A DNA stretch of 64,000 nt from Kappaphycus alvarezii. Taxonomy: Eukaryota > Rhodophyta > Florideophyceae > Gigartinales > Solieriaceae. Below the pieces are notes generated by a model. The model did not search any database, was not told the DNA's origin, and saw only the letters and a program-made list of their open reading frames with translations. This document shows, one piece after another, positions 34,060 to 46,333 of this stretch. Made by a program: the position numbers and the translations under genes. The first letter of the stretch is position 1. Every line of letters begins with the position of its first letter. The DNA lies in assembly GCA_002205965.3 (NCBI GenBank), contig NADL03000754.1, positions 534,632 through 598,631 on the forward strand, given 5' to 3'.

Positions 34060-36359
34060 CTAAATTAACATGTTTGCACAAAAGCATGTGGATATCTCCG
34101 AGACTCTAACCTACCATATGTGGTATTCAGGGCGATATTATATTGCGACGACTTTCAACCCAATTCTTCTCAATTGCCTCAAGGCTCTGCTAGAGGATTT
34201 TACCTCTTACCAATCAGACTACCACCTCAAATGCGTAATCCACGTGCTGCAGTGCGACTTTATGGGATTGACGCCGCTAGGGCTCAGCACGAGCCTCGTG
34301 TTGCTCAATATCATACCAGATATTGTAAAGATGACCGAAGAAGGGTCGATGGAATTGATATGGATTGTAGCCAGGTGAAGATTTTCATTGATATCGTAGG
34401 CTTTATCGCAGATTATCCAGCTATGTCGCATCTTTTGGACTTGCTGGACCACAATTCAGCTTCACCATTTACATTTTGCACTTTCAGGAGAAAGAACCAG
34501 GTCGATAAGAGCATTTACGGGTTCACAACGGATTTGCATGCATTATCAAGAGCAGATATGGGCTGTATTGAATGCCATACGGCTTTGAGAGGAAGCATTG
34601 TAAAAGAGAATGGGACAAGGTGGTTCGGAATGTCGAAGACAGAGACTGTTTCGGAAGAGCGGTGTCCACTAATCTGTTTGCACAAGGCCTTACAGGGATG
34701 CAGATCAAAGATAACGCTTAACAAGAATGAGGAAAGAGTTGTAAGCAGGATGTTCGATCGTTATCACTCATGCGTTGTAGCTCCTGATCATCTTCTGGCT
34801 CGAATGGCCGTTAACGTCATGGCATGTTGCTTTCATCTACTGCCAGACAATGAATCAAGGCTGTGTGTGGATTTATTGCTTTATGAAAGTTTGCGAAAGA
34901 ACTTTTTACTGCCACAGACGGAAGTGTACAACGCGAAAACAAAAAAAGTATCCACAACATGAGCGTTTCAGCCACATACTGCTTACTAACTGTTTCTGCT
35001 CGGGTGTTTAGAACAGGTGCAACAGTTATAGGATGCAAAGTAACAGATGTGTTGTGGAACTCCGTGAAACTACTTGAAGATCTTCAAGCATTAGTTGCAT
35101 GTACGTATTGGTGGCCAACTGCACATGCTGATGGATTAAATGCTATGGACAAATTATTCGACCCTAAGAACAAGTGGATGTGCAGTTTGCAAAGAAAATC
35201 ATCCAAGTACGTAGCAGAGGTGGATAACTTCACGACACTAGTTAATGAAGACATGGGCTCAGAAACTAGAATAGCTGACGGACTTGACAAACCGAGCTTG
35301 CACAGGTTGATTGAGTTGATCCCTTACAGTATTCCTAGTTATGGACATGTACGTCACTTTATGGAGCTCTGTTTGAAGCTGCACATCAACCATTGAAAAG
35401 AAGATTTTTTCGAAGTAATCACAGGCTGCCGCAGTTATCAGCAACTGAGTATACGTTGGCGAATGATTGGAAGGGGCGTATTGGAGTCCTGATTCAGTTA
35501 TTGCACTGTATTGATGGCAGGGAATCTAGCAGCGATGCTAGATGCTTACAAAATTCTTTTTTCCGGTGAGAAGATTGAGCAACTGAACCTCTAAAATTAA
35601 TCTCATGCCAAGTATGGGAGGTTTATAGATGAGAAAATAACAGAGTTGTGTATCCCGGAGTTTTGTCAAGAACTTGAAAGGGGTGGAGACATCAGCTGTA
35701 ATTGGTTTAAAGGGAAGATGATTTGGGAGTCAATTAGTAGATTGAAGCACCCATTTATTCTTGGGGTGGAAGATAGGCATGGGAGGGTACTACAAATGTC
35801 GGATTTTCTTCGCAAGGTTCAGAACATTTTGAACAATAAGTTTCCGGTCTTGAACGACAAATTTGAGCCAAGCAATGACGGGTAGAGTGATCTATCATTG
35901 TACCGCCGAGCGAGAAGAATTTGGGTTCAAAACGGAAAGTCCCTCCGGAATGCCTATTCTCATGACGTGTTAACTACTGGGGAGATCGTTCAAGTGTTGC
36001 TCGGCACATCGAAAGTGGAGTCCAGTGTATTCAAAGCTGTGGACCCTGAGGAATTCAGATGCGATCTTCATATGAAGCACTATTACTTTGCCGCGGTTTG
36101 TATTATTCAGAGGCCCGATGAACATCCGTGGGCTGTCGTGCTCCCTTGTCAGTTCGCGGAAGGAAGAGTGATAATTTCGGAACAATTGAGTACGGATAAT
36201 ATCAAATTGTTTATGCTCAAAGACGGCGCTCGCCGAGTTGGTCCCTACCACAAATGCACAGAGAAATATAGCTTGAAAATGCAAGATAAGACTGTTAATC
36301 ATGAGAAAGGGGTGCTAAGGGGTGGTGAATACTACGTACAACGAAAGCAAGATGGATAA
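34060..36359 (+). pseudogene. DDE transposase of a large DNA transposon (Plavaka/Tnp2-like), nearly complete
   Basis: ILYCDDFQPNSSQLPQGSAR (near 34,140) and GFIADYPAMSHLLDLLDHNS with FTFCTFRR (near 34,400-34,490) match the acidic residues and zinc-like block of CACTA/Plavaka-type transposases that cut and paste the element. The 34,120-34,962 frame meets the next (34,959-35,396) at an A7 run (34,941-34,947); one more A would fuse them. A second shift near 35,380 leads to HQPLKRRFFRSNHRLPQLSA, as in C-terminal parts of such enzymes. Then come a 240-codon C-terminal section and one in-frame TAG (35,883). AATAAA follows near 36,465. The exact superfamily is uncertain; I did not find terminal inverted repeats. 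Confidence 0.7.
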
Positions 36360-37129
36360 CCTTCGAGGATTGCATGAGCAATTTGATATTCATACGAATA
36401 ATTATGTTTTGTATATTTGTCTCTTTGAATTGGTGCGTATACGTAAGTGGATTAGGCACCGAAAATAAAGATATTATTTGTTATAATTTTAATGCTTCGT
36501 TTAGAAGGAATGTTCGCATCAAAATAGATGCGAAGAATCAGGCATTTCAAAACTGTTGAGAAGAAGAAATGTTTATGATGATCCAAGAAGCCAAAGGAGA
36601 ATGATACGAACCAACTAAGCTTTGGTCACCAGTGTGAGAAATGTTATCGTAAATTTAAAACAAATGCAATTAAATCAAACGTGTTCTGATGCCTGGAGAT
36701 ATCAAAATAAGGTATTGAGGCTTTGACTTCTATGTGGTTTTATTGTCAGGTGAATAATTATATTCCTGGAACGCTTCCTGGTGTGACATGGTCTCTTGTA
36801 TCTGTTGAATGGAAGAGACTGGGACCATATTGTTGTAAAAACCTGCATTACACTTTGAGCAACGTGAAAGTAGCTCGGTATGATTGTGGAAAAGGCGCGC
36901 AGGTTATTTCAAATATTTGAGCCCGAATTATAATTTGAAATCGAACTGTTACATTCGAATTAAGGCGGGATTCTCTTAAAGTGCATGTGTGCGTATCATA
37001 TGTTAGATACAATTGTGCCATGTTTAGTCGTGAGGCTAAAATATAGAAACTTCGAATCCTTTATTTAGTTTGAAGGAACAAGGCCAATAAAATTATTGTT
37101 GATATAGCTAGTCTCAACCTAAGTTTGCA
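36360..37129. other. No recognised gene; AT-rich
   Basis: Two short frames of 61 and 65 codons (36,374 and 36,723) have no motif. This should hold the right end of any transposon carrying the transposase and the 3' LTR of the minus-strand copia; neither end could be defined by eye. Confidence 0.4.
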
Positions 37130-37144
37130 CTTGTATTGTGGTCA

Positions 37145-38486
37145 ATTCATGCCCATGAGCTTTATTATCTCTCTGAATTTGGTACACTTCAAATTCTTAG
37201 TCATGACGTCAGCCGTCATCGTATCGCTTGGCTCATAATAAATTTCCACGGTACCATCCAAGAAATTGTCTATCATGAACTAATATTTAACGTCTGCGTG
37301 TTTATAATTTCAGACTCGACCGGTGCATGGAACTCACGTATGCATCCCATGTTTCCTTCACCAATTCGAAGCTCTGACAAATGCTGCTTGGTAATACAAT
37401 CAAGAATTTTGATAAGTAAGTACCTGAAATTCTTCAATCATGGTGCTTCTCTTATACAAAAAGGCCAGTGCAACAAATTCCGCTTCGTTTGAGCTCTGGG
37501 CTACCACTGCGTTTTGCCTATAGCACCAGCTGATTAGTTCTCCAGCACATACAAATGTATAACCGCTAATCGACTTTCGTGTTGGCTTTTCCTGTGCCCA
37601 ATCCCCATCGCTGAATCACATCACTTCTGTAACTTCCGCTCTCTGTAATCTGGTCCTCAATGCGGCTGTACCCTTGAGGTACCTGAGAACATATTCTCTA
37701 TGGCCAAAAACGCATCACCGGGGCATTGCATGTAGTGCGCGAGATAGCTAACAATAAAGGAAATATGTAGCCTTACAGTATAAGAAATGTGCATGAGAGC
37801 TCCGACTAGTTGCCTACAATTATTTACACTGGCTAGCTCTCCTCCAGATTCAAATAATAGGTCAATTTCATCTCTTGGGGCGTCAATACTAGTCTTCAGT
37901 TATCCATTTTGAAGAAATCTAGTGTCTCTTCATCATATCCTTCCTGTGAACCATGATACTGCTTCCGTAATCCTCCACTGATAGTCCCAAGAATCTTTCA
38001 ACTGTATCTAACACCCGTATCTCAAAATTCTTCTTGAACTCCTTGATCATCCTTTCTATCACTGACCTTTTTCTCCCAATCAATTGAAAGTCACCTACAT
38101 ACACTACTAGAAACAAAAGTTTTCGCGTTTCTGAAAAGACAAAAAGTTGGATCTGCCTCATACTTATCCCAGCAAAGAGACATTAAAACCTTTTCTAAGT
38201 GTATATTCTATTTCCTTGAAACTTTCAGTAATGTAGAAGGAGCCCTTTTAAGTTGATAAACTCGCTTCTCTGAGCCTTTTTCAATAAAACTGGCGGGTTG
38301 CTCTACATTAATTTCCCACTTTAACGGTCCATTCACAAATACGTTCTTGACATCAATTTGAGATCTGTTCCATCTAAAATATACTGCCAAAACAATCAAT
38401 GACAGAGTTTTTGAGTACGTTTCGACTGGAGCAAAAACTTCTGTGAAATATACGCCAGGTATGTGTAAAAAAACTTTCGCCACCAA
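37145..38486 (-). pseudogene. pol: copia-2 reverse transcriptase and RNase H remnant
   Basis: FAPVETYSKTLSLIVLAVYF and QIDVKNVFVNG with INVEQPASFIEKGSEKRVYQ (38,486-38,208) are the RT fingers/palm. The catalytic box reads VVYVGDFQLIG (near 38,105), where the first Asp of YVDD is Gly, so it could not polymerise. RNase H retains ISWCYRQNAVVAQSSNEAEF (near 37,510), and the end reads PSDTMTADVMTKNLKCTKFR (near 37,200). Confidence 0.82.
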
Positions 38487-38499
38487 CCTTGCTTTTTAT

Positions 38500-40380
38500 C
38501 TTTCCATTCCCCTTTTGAGTTACGGTTGATATGAAACAAACACTCTGTTTTAATGACGTTTCTTCCTTCTGCTAAGTTGAACAGCTTTCACATGTTCATT
38601 TTGCTCAAAAATTTTATCTCCTATTTCATTGCGTTTATCCGGTCAACAGCATCTCCCATTTGAAGGGCTTCTATATGCGATTTTGGAATACTGCCATGAT
38701 CAATTCTTTCGTCCACTATAGTGCTAGCTTCCTCATACCCCATCCGACTGAGGAGTATTCTTGCAGTGTGGCGACTAGTTCGGTGAACAGCAGGGTAGCA
38801 TGTTAAATGCTCTACGGCTTCTTCATCGGATCCATCACTATTTTTAATGATATTGTGTTTATGTTTGTCGTTTAGCTGTGACCGATACTTTGAAGTCTTC
38901 CCATCATACGTTTTCTCTTCTTCATCCGCAAACTTGTGCCTTCTTCAAGTTACTGAATCCTCACCACATTCTTAGTCATCAAAGATGACATCATTACCAC
39001 TCATGTCAATTTCGATTGCCTTCTTCTTTTTACAGGTTACTTCCATTTTTTCGTTGAATATCACATTCTTATTCTCAATTGTTTTCGAATCTGGAACAGT
39101 GAGGACTCTGCACGAATCCCATTTGCAGTACCCCACCAAAACTCAACTTGCTGCCCTATTGTCAAAATTTCCATCCCGTTTCTGTTTCGTCCTATATACA
39201 TACGCTTTGCATCCGAACTTTAGAAGGTGTCCCACGTCCGATTTGTGCTGGCGCATGACCTCAAAAGGCGCCTTGCTAGTTTGGCAAATTCGCGTCAACG
39301 AACGGTTTTGGATAAAGCAGTTTTGACGGCTTCTGCCGATAAGTTCTTGTTCTGTTCAGGCATAGAGAATAACATTGATCTCGCAATATCCAAAATTTTA
39401 CAATTTAGTCGCTCTGCCTATTCATTTGACTCCGGAGATTATGCGACTGTAATTTCATATACGATTCCCCTTCGTTTCAACCAATTCTGGAACGAATGTC
39501 CTAAGTATTCGCACCCTCCATCATATGTAACCCTTATCACAGTCTTTTCCTACATATTTATACTACCCTTTCGTTGGACGAATTCTCCAATTCCTTAACC
39601 ATATCAATCAAAGCCCTCTGCTGCTGCATAATTCTTGCCTAAAAACGGACCATGAAATTCCAACTTTACTCGTGCAACAAAGTGTCGAAGAATTTTGATT
39701 TGCCAAGCGATTGGTGTTTCATGGCCTCAAAACATATGTGTTGACTATCTTAGCTGGCTCATTGACAACTTTGTCTTTATTTTTGATACCTCAGAGGTAC
39801 TCGTGTCGTCTTTACAAAATTGCATGGCTCACAGTTTGACACGTATTACTCAAATTATTCCCTTTTCATGTAAATAATATTAGTTGCAGTATTGAGCAAA
39901 ACTTCCCTGCTGCAATGATCTAATCTCTGATGCCATTCTGCTTTACTTTTAACGATGGAAATATTTTCTTCTCTATTGCAAACGCTGATCATTGCCTGGC
40001 ACAGTCTATCGCTTGTCTCTATGTCAATCTTTTTAACCTCACGAGTTTGCTTATGAAAAATTTGTAGGATATAATCATCCGATTGATTATCATCTTCATC
40101 CATTACAATCTTGTAATGTTTCTTTCATGCTTGAGAAAGAGAGACTAGATTATACATCAACTCGAGCACGCAAAAAAATTTTTGTAGCTCATTCTTCTTT
40201 CTCAACTCCTGCACCACAGCTGTGATCATTATCGTTCCATATCCAACTGATTTGACAACATCGTGATTTCCAATTCTGATGAAGCCGCTCCTTTCTGTGA
40301 ATGAGATAATATTCTCATTGGGGTTTGGCAAATGCCTCGTGCACCCAGAGTCTAATATCAACTTGTACGGATTCTAGTCT
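38500..40380 (-). pseudogene. pol: copia-2 protease and integrase remnant
   Basis: The protease frame 40,361-40,125 starts MILDSGCTRHLPNPNENI, with the DSG catalytic triplet, and ends ELMYNLVSLSQA. The GAG-pre-integrase block reads EWHQRLDHCSREVLLN (about 39,935). The integrase core keeps HGPFLGKNYAA, VTYDGGCEYLGHSF (about 39,530) and ESNEQAERLN (with the catalytic Glu) across several frames. The C-terminal linker is acidic and shredded by stops. Confidence 0.75.
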
Positions 40381-40479
40381 TTGTTTCTAACAAGCAATGC
40401 TTCAGATAATGCTAGCATCTCTGTTTCCTTGTATTTACTGCGCTTCTTATTTCTGAAATTTTTGGAAATATTTCCCGGT

Positions 40480-41153
40480 TTGCCGTATATGGAGCAGCTT
40501 CTATTGTCATGCATATTTTTCTCTTATGCTTATTTTTGTGATTCAAGCAGTTCTTTGATAAGTGCCCCAGCGGAACACAAGTGTAGCAGTTTTGCTTTGA
40601 TCACCTTTATGGGTCAGGAGTGCCTCTTTTACGCTTCTCTCTAACTCTGCCAAACTTGTTCCCTTAACGATCAGCTTTGAAATGTTTTAACAATGCTCAT
40701 AATTGCTTTGACCGTGATATCGAATCCTCCTGGTTGTGCTTACTTTCTCTATTTCTCCATGACAGGGTGATCTGTGCTTTTCAGTTCATTAACTATTATC
40801 AAAATCCAATATCTTGTTCGAGTAAACAATAATCTTTTCGCCCTTTTCAAGTTGAACGTTCTGCAACTTTGATAGCTCCGCATCTGTCGAAGATTTAGAA
40901 ACAGAAAAAAAATTGTCTTTAACAACTTGCAGACCTTTACTGGGCTCTATTATCCAATCACCCCGCCCTCGCAAGTCGGATCGATTGAAATAATTAAGTT
41001 ATCTAGTGCAATGACCTTTTTATGCATCTGTGCCTCCGCATAAATGTCATCAGTTACATTCGATACCTCTTCATCATGGGTCCTAGGGACTTTGCTCATT
41101 CCCAAGTGTGGCATCTGTACATAATTCCACAAGGTTTTGCACCCCGGCGCCAT
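40480..41153 (-). pseudogene. gag: copia-2 gag remnant
   Basis: Minus-strand pieces beginning at an ATG at 41,153 (MAPGCKTLWNYVQMPHLGMS), with STDAELSKLQNVQLEKGEKI further on. Near 40,590-40,545 an intact CX2CX4HX4C knuckle, CYTCVPLGHLSKNC, marks the nucleocapsid end. Frame changes separate the parts. Confidence 0.72.
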
Positions 41154-42369
41154 TTACATGTAGTTGGACCACGAAAACTAAGTATCCGCAATTAGGAGTA
41201 CGATCCCAAACCTTTCAAGTTCCTTTATCCTCCATCTCGAAGTTAGCTGTAGTCAGCAAGACAAAAGAAGCGCTAAATTAAATTTAGCAAAGATGCCGCA
41301 AAAGAGGTATAATATTTTGCTAATGGAGTGGTTACTAGTTCCTCTCTGGGCCTGTAACCTCTTGCAGGTTATTTTTGTTGATTTCTTTACTTTCCAGTCG
41401 GTTTGTTTTGTCAAGCCTTTTTTGCATACTATTTTGCAGCAGCGTTTAGTGTACGTATCTGGAGGCGAATTGTACGTCAAGCCATGTCATGTTTGCCTAC
41501 AGTGCAGTTTGGAGAATACAAATGCACAAATTCTTCAATTGTTCAACCGCCACAAAGCTCAAATTCATATAAATGCTGTACCGTCAATCAATGTGAACGT
41601 TCCTGTAATGTCAACCAGAGCAGGCTTTGGATAAATTGTTGGTAGCAATCATATATTTGCATTAGAATTCATATCAAAAATACCGCCACCCAGGGCGAAA
41701 TCCGAGTCACGAGAAGAATTCGATGGACGAGGGTCTAAAATTCGTTCACAATCATTACTGGGAAAATCGCTGATAGCATAATGTATTTATCGGTCCCTGT
41801 GTCCAAAGCATCTTGTAAAACATGAAAAATCCATCCTCAGCTGATACGGCAAAACGAACGTCCTCACGGCCAGCCTACCGGTATTTCCAGGATTTATCAA
41901 GAACTCTGACTGTTCTCGATGAAGTATCGAACTTGAGTACTAGTTTTGCTCCAGACCATTTTCCTGGCTTCTCAGGCTGGTTTTCAGAAAAATTTGAACG
42001 ATGCCTCCAACTTTGATATATGGGGGCTTGATAGCTTTGAGGCAGACTATCTTTTTTTGTTTGCGCTTAACCTGTAATGTCGCGTGAGCTGCTTTAATAT
42101 CAGTCGAGATGTAGACAACTTCAGATATTTTTACTAGGCGTTTTTACGCTTTTGCAAGCTCTTCGGATGACGCTCTGTCATTACCATTTAGGTCGCTTAG
42201 TACTAGGAAGGATCTACGGATCAGCGAATGAACGTTCGCATCTGTATTGGCTGATAATAGCTTTAGTAAAACATCTTATTTAACAAGATGAAGAGAATCT
42301 AGGACATTTTCACGATGACAGCAGGGGGAGCTGAACTATATTCAGAAGCATATCTTGAAGATAGTCTCC

Positions 42370-42970
42370 GAAGGGCCGTTTTCGAAGGCTTGATCGCCTT
42401 TTACAGCCATCGGAAAACATAACTGTGACACCTACTATGCTTCAAAAGCAGTAAATATATCTGAAAAACTTTTTGAAGGGGAAGGATCGCCAGCGGAATA
42501 TCTGGTAATAGAGTTGATAACATGAAACACGGTGTTCCTTCCAAGGTGAAGATGGTTGACGCTAACTACTTCATTGAACCCTCTGGACATGCTGATGAGT
42601 GAGATAGCTCGGTTTGCGGACGGTTGACTGCATGAAAATGCTCGCAAGTATCTAAAACTTTTGAGAGACACGTTGCGCATTTTTCAGAATAGATCTTGTA
42701 ATTTTTAAGGAGTACTTGGAAATCATTGAAATTAGATAGCCCGCACACATGCTGTTGTGCAAGGTCGATGCATCCTTTCTTCTCTGACCAAGTAAGTTCT
42801 GACGCGTGGGCGCAGATGGATACGGAATAGAAGTCCTTGGCGGATGGGAACTTGGCGTGGAAAATTTTCGAAAACTCAATATAGCTGAGGACATCACTGG
42901 CTGCAAGTGTAACCTTGTTTCTCTGACCACTATTAGTGACCTGAAAATCCGAAAAATTTCCGTCCACATG
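42370..42970 (-). pseudogene. pol: GalEa-like integrase remnant, copy C
   Basis: QQHVCGLSNFNDFQVLLKNY followed by KVLDTCEHFHAVNRP aligns with the zinc domain of copy A. After a frame change, NEVVSVNHLHLGRNTVFHVI then NSITRYSAGD aligns with NELVCVDHIFVENLDIFHIM and DSVTRYSTGA; the catalytic Asp is Asn here. Confidence 0.72.
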
Positions 42971-43004
42971 AATGATGATGCTCTTTCAGATAACATTTCT
43001 GCCA

Positions 43005-43480
43005 ATTACCCACGGTGAAGAACATTCAAGAACAAATTGTTTGAACTGAACGATTTCCCTTGGTCAGGGAGCAAAGTGAGAGATATAGCGTCAACAATGC
43101 GCAGTTCAGGACTGAAATGTTCACCTGAGCCATATTGCCATAATGTACGGTAATAGACTTGTTCCAGAAGTGGGTCAAGATTTACATTCCAACTAAGCAT
43201 CAGCTCAGTAGCTTATTGTGGAATCTAGACCATACCAATTCCACCGAGAGGGGATCCATAGTCAACAAGTGGCCCTAATTTGGCTTGCTGTGTTGGATAG
43301 CCATCAGATAAACCCATATGGAAAGACGAAACACCTTTCTTTCCGGGAGCGTTGTGAGATATGTTTTGATCGGAGGAGCCACCTGGAGAGAAAATGCGGT
43401 TCTTACTATTATATTTGTCACCATTAACCTTATCGGTGACGCAAGGGCCCATAAGAATACAAAATTTGCATCTTGATTTG
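43005..43480 (-). pseudogene. pol: GalEa-like protease remnant, copy C
   Basis: GPLVDYGSPLGGIGMV (about 43,270) aligns with GSLLDDGAPYSGMGIAEL of copy A: same spacing, with the second acidic residue changed. After a stop, TLWQYGSGEHFSPELRIVDA (about 43,110) matches TFLQYGNGAHPSQNRKTIGS of copy A. Confidence 0.68.
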
Positions 43481-43724
43481 CTCTTTTAAGCAGCAGGTTC
43501 GGCGGGTGAGAGCTTCCTTCTGACTTTACCACTTTTAGCGTTGTGGTTAGTGAACGCAGAATTAGCGGATAAAACATCGTATGTAGATCGACGCTGATCA
43601 ATCTCTTCTGGCTTATAAATTACCGCAAGAATTGATGCGAAGAAATCATATGAGGTCTTCTGAGTGAAGACAGTTTTGATTTTGGCAAAAATTCCATATA
43701 AGCTAAGTAATTTGCTTCTTCCAC

Positions 43725-43978
43725 GAGACTGAAAGCAAGGTGGCAGACAACTTCAAGCCCGCTCCCAAATATTTAGGAACTTGAGAGCCATTTCTAGACC
43801 AGAGGACCGTTTAGCTTACCCAATTAACAGAAGATAGGTGGCGGAGCCTGCCCTTTTAGAATTACCTACTTGAGCAGTCACTCAGTTTTCAAGCCCACTC
43901 CTCTCCATCGTCCCTTAACGAATACCGTAGCACTTTATTTGCTCGTAACGACTTTCACCTCAGGTAGTTAGTGGTTCC
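43725..43978 (+). repeat. LTR fragment of the main gypsy family
   Basis: GGTGGCAGACAACTTCAAG, GGCGGAGCCTGCCCTTTTAG and TAGCACTTTATTTGCTCGTA align in order with the 3' half of the 56,230-56,948 LTR. The 5' half and the final bases are absent. Confidence 0.7.
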
Positions 43979-44014
43979 ATTTTACGTTTGTGACATTTTT
44001 ACCTTATCACTAGC

Positions 44015-45290
44015 CAAACAGCTCTGTCTGATCACATGAACCAGTAGAAAGCTAAGGTTGAGATACGTCTGAAGTTACAAGCCGTAATGTCTTCTGATCA
44101 GATCGTTACTGCGCCAAAATTAAACGTTATAAATGCTTGTAGAGGCTACATGCCAGTTGAAGTGTATGGTTATGATCTTAAACTTCAGTCATAAGCTAGT
44201 CGACAGATTGACACAGCAGATGGAAAGGACTGAAATGGTAAGTAAAAGGGGAAGGTTTACCGATTTAGCTTCGAAGTTTCATCATAGTTACCGGTTTCAT
44301 TATCAGAAGATCGATTGGATCCCTGCAACTCCTTGGACCAATACTCCAGGGTATGCGCGATTCCCCTTAAACCACACGCAGCGCTGATGGTCACCTACAA
44401 TGGTTTCTGCTTCCTCCCTGAAGAAATGCTTCTTCCTAGGTAATGGGAATGTCCAGTCCATCTAACTGTAGATCCTTCCGGAGCGGGAAAGCTCTAGGTC
44501 TTTTTATGTCTGAAAGATGTCAATAGGCTGACATCCAAATACATCCAAAGGAAGTACAGGATAGTTTCACATGCAGTATCAGCCCCTTAAGAGAGAAATT
44601 TATTGATCTTTCTTGCCCGTTAACACATCTTGGTTGTCTTCGATGACGTTTCAGAGATCATAACTTTCCACAGAGACACTGCGAATTGGTAGTAACCTCT
44701 AGCGCGGGTTGGTTCCTTGCTAGCCTTCCCTCTACTTGCTGCAGAGAAGTCCCATAAACGCCTGCCGCAACATATCACGCACATACATAATTCCATGCAA
44801 ACTGACCCTGCATAAGCTAGCTCATCTGTCACAGTAAATGAACCCTCCTTGTCTCCCCTCCCACAGAACGAAAATGAAACAAGTCCGTCCCGTGAGAAGG
44901 CAACCCTTTTTTTTGGGTACACGTGTTCATGTTAGCTATCTCTTGTGTGCAGGTGATCCTACTAGCTATGTTATGTGGCCACGTGTTCCTTTTAACTATC
45001 CTGTGTGTCGACTTGTTCTCGCCTTCATTCTGCTCCTTTCAGAAGTAAAGAGATCGCTCGATACTCAACATGGATTACTTTTTCGCAAGTACACTGCTTG
45101 TGGATGCCATATTTTATTTCAGGTAAGACTCAATTACCGCTTAGAATGAAGTCGCAGTACTGCGTGATTCACTACTGGAAAACAATACCCGGTTTTGTTC
45201 GAGAAAAGCATGTCCTTGCGCTGCGTTCTCGCTTCCAGCCCAGTAAAATCGGGGAACACGGGGGGTTCATTCACTGTAACAGATTAGCTG
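44015..45290 (+). repeat. R repeat, copy 2 (most complete)
   Basis: About 1.28 kb homologous to copy 3 (55,310-56,229 plus 63,698-64,000) along its whole length. Shared blocks include GTAGATCCTTCCGGAGCGGG, GACGTTTCAGAGATCATAAC, and AGGTAAGACTCAATT. It holds three tandem 30-bp units starting CACGTGTTC near 44,920-45,010. The sequence ATCTGTCACAGTAAATGAAC at about 44,823 recurs inverted as GTTCATTCACTGTAACAGAT at about 45,269, so the right part looks like a TIR-bounded module. No full coding frame was found. Confidence 0.75.
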
Positions 45291-46237
45291 GACAATATTC
45301 CTTAAACTATTGTGTTAATACCCAGTAAAAGGATTCTATTAGAAGAAAAAGCTGGAGAAATCGTGACAGACGTATCAGGCTGCAAATTGTAGCACCGTGT
45401 GGACATGACGGGAGCCAAAAAAGGAAATTCAAGATATATACAGTACATGTTGCTCTTATTTAACGTCCCATGCTTGCAAACTTGCTGTCGCCTTTCGTCT
45501 TGGTATTCCACTTTTCCCGAGACAACCATGGTGCCCGGTCTGCTCTCGCCTTTCATCCGATCAGTTTGCTGCAGTTCTGGACCCGATGCGCAAACATGCC
45601 CTGACCTGCAAGTATGATACGGGCAAACCCGGCGTCACAATGTGCTTCGCAATGACCTCCATCGCTACTTCATTGAATTCCATCCTCGGAAATGATTCGT
45701 CCACAGAACATGACTCTTTTGTGAAAAAATAAGACTTTGTACGATTTACCTTCGACAGCAATGATTTGTACATTGCTTCGACCATCGGTTATTGTATTTA
45801 ATATGACATGCAGATTTACAACTCCAAATGGGTCCCAGTCAATCAATACATCTCAATAAAGGCAACCCCCCTTTTTTCCCTTGAACCTTACTTCTTTGAA
45901 TCGTTCCGAGAAAACTCCGATGCCCTTCTCGCTTCCGGTGTGAATTAGAAAATCGTATAGGTACTGCAACATTCGCTTCGCTCTCCCTTCAGGTTTCCCG
46001 ATAGCTACGGCTTGTAAGTGGCTAACCGAGTCCGGTCAGCCGTGGAGGATTCCAATATGGGAGTATATACCGATAGGTGTGTGAATCGATATGATCTCCT
46101 GCAATTACTTGTCCAGAAGTATCTTCTAGTATCCAAGGGGGAGAAAGGTTTAGGTGTTTTTCTTTTGGAAAATATATCCGATCTATCCCATTGTTTTACA
46201 GACAACCGTAATCGACTCAAAAAGGGTATTTAAGGGT
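45291..46237. other. No recognised gene; one tail repeat
   Basis: A tail repeat copy with AGGTTTAGGTGTTTTTCTTT then GGAAAATATATCCGATC lies at 46,138-46,192. No coding motif is visible on either strand. Confidence 0.5.
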
Positions 46238-46333
46238 GGAACCTATGTTCGTGAAACATCTTCTTCCTGCGCAGTCCTGTGAAATTGACCCCAAGTGTTG
46301 CCCTGCGGACTGCAGAGGCAGATTTCTGGCGTT

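Larger units (their letters stand above)
37130..41165 (-). mobile_element. Ty1/copia LTR retrotransposon, decayed (copia-2)
   Basis: On the minus strand, gag, protease, integrase, reverse transcriptase and RNase H follow in copia order over 4 kb. LTRs were not delimited. All domains carry stops and frame changes. It resembles plant-type copia elements and is a different lineage from the GalEa-like copies. Confidence 0.9.
41290..43660 (-). mobile_element. GalEa-like copia element, decayed (copy C)
   Basis: Minus strand order: Gag/protease (about 43,600-43,005), integrase (42,967-42,370), then a linker whose DNA at 41,425-41,680 matches copy B. It lies directly upstream of copia-2, in the same orientation. 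No LTR was identified. All frames are broken. Confidence 0.72.
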
